Below, piece by piece: positions 22,801-23,799 of a stretch of DNA of 23,799 nucleotides. The stretch is from JBOFOR01 sp051654865 (GTDB lineage Bacteria; Bacillota; Clostridia; Peptostreptococcales; Peptostreptococcaceae). A program made the translations under genes and the position numbers. The notes beneath the pieces are model-generated. The model did no database searches. It saw only the letters and a program-made list of their open reading frames with translations, and was not told where the DNA came from. Numbering within the stretch: the first letter of the stretch is position 1; each line of letters begins with the position of its first letter. Location of the stretch: contig JBOFYV010000054.1 in NCBI GenBank assembly GCA_051654865.1, positions 1 to 23,799 of the forward strand. The letters are read 5' to 3'.

Positions 22801-23327
22801 ACTACACGCATTCCTCTTCCACCTCCACCATTAGAGGCTTTTAACATAATTGGATATCCTATTTGTTTTGCAATTATCTTCGCTGATTCATAATCCTTTA
22901 TCGGCTCTTCTACTCCTGGAATTGTAGGTACATTGACTTCTTTAGCTATTTTTTTTGAATTTATTTTATCCCCCATCATATTCATTATATCTGCTGATGG
23001 ACCTATGAATGTGATTCCGTTCTCTTCGCATTTTCGTACAAACTCTGGATTTTCAGATAAAAAACCATATCCTGGATGTATCGCGTCAACATTTTTTCTT
23101 TTGGCTAGCTCTATTATGCTATCTATATCTAGATAAGCATCAATTGGCCCTTTATCTTCTCCTATTAAATATGATTCATCTGCTTTAGTTCTAAATAAGC
23201 CATACTTATCTTCCTTACTATATATTCCAACACTTTTTATTCCTAACTCTGAACATGCTCTAAATATTCTAATCGCAATTTCCCCTCTATTTGCAACTAG
23301 TATCTTATTAAATTTTTTAAGTATCAT
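19833..23327 (-). CDS. pyc: Pyruvate carboxylase
   Basis: This biotin enzyme makes oxaloacetate from pyruvate, bicarbonate and ATP, refilling the TCA cycle and feeding gluconeogenesis and aspartate synthesis. Domain order is that of the single-chain form. Biotin carboxylase (about 1-460) starts ILVANRGEIAIRIF and has the ATP-grasp glycine loop ASNGGGGRGMRVV. The carboxyltransferase (about 530-830) has DTTMRDAHQSLLATR and the metal-site HLHTHDTSGNG. A PC tetramerisation region follows, then the C-terminal biotinyl domain with EAMKMET, where biotin is attached at about K1110. The total of 1164 aa is slightly above the usual ~1145 because of a polar tail of about 20 residues (NNNEELKQDS...). The ATG at 23325-23327 has a somewhat distant AGGGGG upstream. 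It is a single-gene unit with its own terminator. Confidence 0.97.
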   Translation of the reverse strand: MILKKFNKILVANRGEIAIRIFRACSELGIKSVGIYSKEDKYGLFRTKADESYLIGEDKGPIDAYLDIDSIIELAKRKNVDAIHPGYGFLSENPEFVRKCEENGITFIGPSADIMNMMGDKINSKKIAKEVNVPTIPGVEEPIKDYESAKIIAKQIGYPIMLKASNGGGGRGMRVVYDESDLELEYETACSESKKAFGKDIIFIEKYIAHPKHIEVQILGDKYGNIVHLYERDCSVQRRHQKIIEFAPAFSLEKSIRESICNDAIKIAQYVGYVNAGTLEFLVDDNGEHYFIEMNPRVQVEHTITEMVTGIDIVQSQILIAQGYRLDSEEINIKSQEDVEVRGYSIQCRITTEDPKNKFMPDTGKIQVYRTGSGFGIRLDGGNGFTGANISPYYDSLLVKTISWDRTFSGAINKTIRSIKEFRVRGVKTNIGFLVNVLNNPIFKDGKCSTRFIDENPNLFEIKESKDRGTKLLQFIGNVVVNENKCNEKPIFDTLYTPKIKKETEIVEGSRDLFNRLGKVEYIESIKNEKKLLLTDTTMRDAHQSLLATRLRSYDLLKVADPTNQYMKDLFSLEMWGGATYDVAYRFLKESPWIRLQQLREEIPNIMFQMLFRASNGVGYKNYPDNVVQEFIKESANQGIDVFRIFDSLNWVENMKPSINAALETGKIVEATMCYTGDILDPTKTKYNLDYYVNMAKELESLGSDIICIKDMAGLLKPYAAYKLIKELKQNVNAPIHLHTHDTSGNGIATCLMASEAGVDIVDGALETMAGLTSQPSLNAIVEALRNTERDTKIDLYGYEEVGSYYRDLRKVYEKFESDLRNPCAEIYKYEIPGGQYTNLKPQADSLGLSNKFDEVKDKYKEANEILGDIIKVTPSSKVVGDLAIFMTKNSLTKQNIISEGEKLSFPDSVVDYCKGMIGQPEGGIPKDIQNIVLKGEKAIDVRPGLLMKEENFDEIKSYLDNKFNLDTNIRNILSYALYPNVYEDYLKHLQEYNDISKLESHVYFYGLNKGEECEVEIEEGKILTIKLTDIGDVKENGNRTVTFELNGMIREIEIKDKNYAGNIKDIIKADMNDPLQIGASIPGKVVKVLVKENDEVKQNQPLIIIEAMKMETIIVAKTSGTIKKVKVAQDELVGDKQLLITMKESNNNEELKQDSILAMAEEK

Positions 23328-23362
23328 GTCTAATTTTGCCCCCTATATTTTATAATATTAAG

Positions 23363-23391
23363 ATTATAATCTAGTTGACTTTATTTTTGAA
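23363..23391 (-). promoter_or_regulatory. Possible sigma-A promoter of pyc
   Basis: On the minus strand TTCAAA (23386-23391) precedes a perfect TATAAT (23363-23368) with a 17-bp spacer, giving a leader of about 30 nt. The -10 lies inside a 12-bp perfect palindrome (23361-23372), AGATTATAATCT, which could be an operator or chance. Confidence 0.4.
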
Positions 23392-23670
23392 TAGTTTTAG
23401 GTAAGTTTCTTAATAATTAAGACAATTTAGCCAATTTAAATAAATTTAGTTCGATATATTTATATTTAACTAATTTAAATAAAGTGCCTTTTTATTGTTT
23501 TATATTCAAATTTAATATTAATCTATGATTTTATTTTTGAAATTATTTTAGATAATTTAATTCATTTAGGTGTTTTAATAAATATAGTTGTTTCTTGTCA
23601 TGATATGTATATTAGAATTGTTTCTGGTGTTTTAATTATTAAATAATTTATTTTTATACGCAAAAAAAGA
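23392..23670. other. AT-rich spacer between the rRNA operon end and pyc, with short direct repeats
   Basis: About 280 bp without a gene. TTATTTTTGA occurs at 23381-23390 and again at 23531-23540, each followed by a similar TTTTAG-containing segment. GGTGTTTTAAT occurs at 23569-23579 and 23626-23636, and TTGTTTCT at 23588-23595 and 23618-23625. Just past the 5S gene the minus strand has seven T (23662-23668), which with the 5S terminal stem could end rRNA transcription. No tRNA is seen. Confidence 0.5.
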
Positions 23671-23792
<122 letters not shown>

Positions 23793-23799
23793 TCTTTAT

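Noticed and set aside
23442..23476. Inverted repeat TTAGTT-N16-AACTAA upstream of pyc, considered as a BirA-type operator for a biotin enzyme gene
   Set aside because: It only loosely resembles the Gram-positive BirA pattern, lies over 110 bp upstream of pyc and upstream of the best promoter, and such A/T repeats are common here.

Overview
The window is a very AT-rich stretch of a Firmicutes chromosome of the class Clostridia. The gene order (5S rRNA, pyc, EF-G paralog, ctsR, clpC, radA, disA, yacL-like, ispD, ispF, proS, gltX, cysS, mrnC, thyX, rlmB, rae1, sigH, tuf) matches what I recall of the origin-proximal region of Clostridioides difficile and its Peptostreptococcaceae relatives. That family is my best guess; the species is not determined. 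Every gene is on the minus strand, so transcription runs from high to low coordinates. I see no mobile element, CRISPR array or tRNA gene.

Reading in transcription order: a 5S rRNA gene (23671-23792) ends an rRNA operon. After an AT-rich spacer comes pyruvate carboxylase, closed by a hairpin terminator. A long leader with a GC-richer island precedes an EF-G paralog that has its own terminator. Next is the heat-shock pair ctsR-clpC, with a perfect CtsR operator in front of ctsR. radA and disA follow and overlap by one base. A membrane PIN-TRAM protein (YacL family) and ispD-ispF (isoprenoid MEP pathway) come next. Then come three aminoacyl-tRNA synthetases: proS behind a T-box riboswitch with a proline specifier, gltX, and cysS. 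A previously unlisted 53-codon ORF with a strong ribosome-binding site lies between gltX and cysS. The last block is mrnC, thyX, rlmB, rae1, sigH (with a good sigma-A promoter inside the end of rae1) and the first 44 codons of tuf.

Most genes are housekeeping genes for translation (cysS, gltX, proS, rlmB, mrnC, rae1, tuf, EF-G paralog), genome integrity (radA, disA) and core metabolism (pyc, thyX, ispDF). The most unusual region is the stress module. ctsR and clpC are direct neighbours, and the usual mcsA and mcsB genes between them are gone. The CtsR wing carries Lys and His where McsB-regulated homologs carry Arg. The ClpC middle (M) domain has lost its first coiled-coil helix. Together these suggest a CtsR/ClpC system rebuilt to work without the McsA/McsB arginine-kinase branch, although the phospho-arginine-binding glutamates of the ClpC N-domain remain. 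Other points of interest are an unusually short switch I in the EF-G paralog, a leader in front of it that could hide its ribosome-binding site, and an inverted-repeat region between proS and gltX.

Several starts were chosen by ribosome-binding site and differ from the longest open frame: sigH, rlmB (TTG), thyX, mrnC, cysS (GTG), ctsR. Promoter calls rest on hexamer matches in very AT-rich DNA and carry low to moderate confidence.
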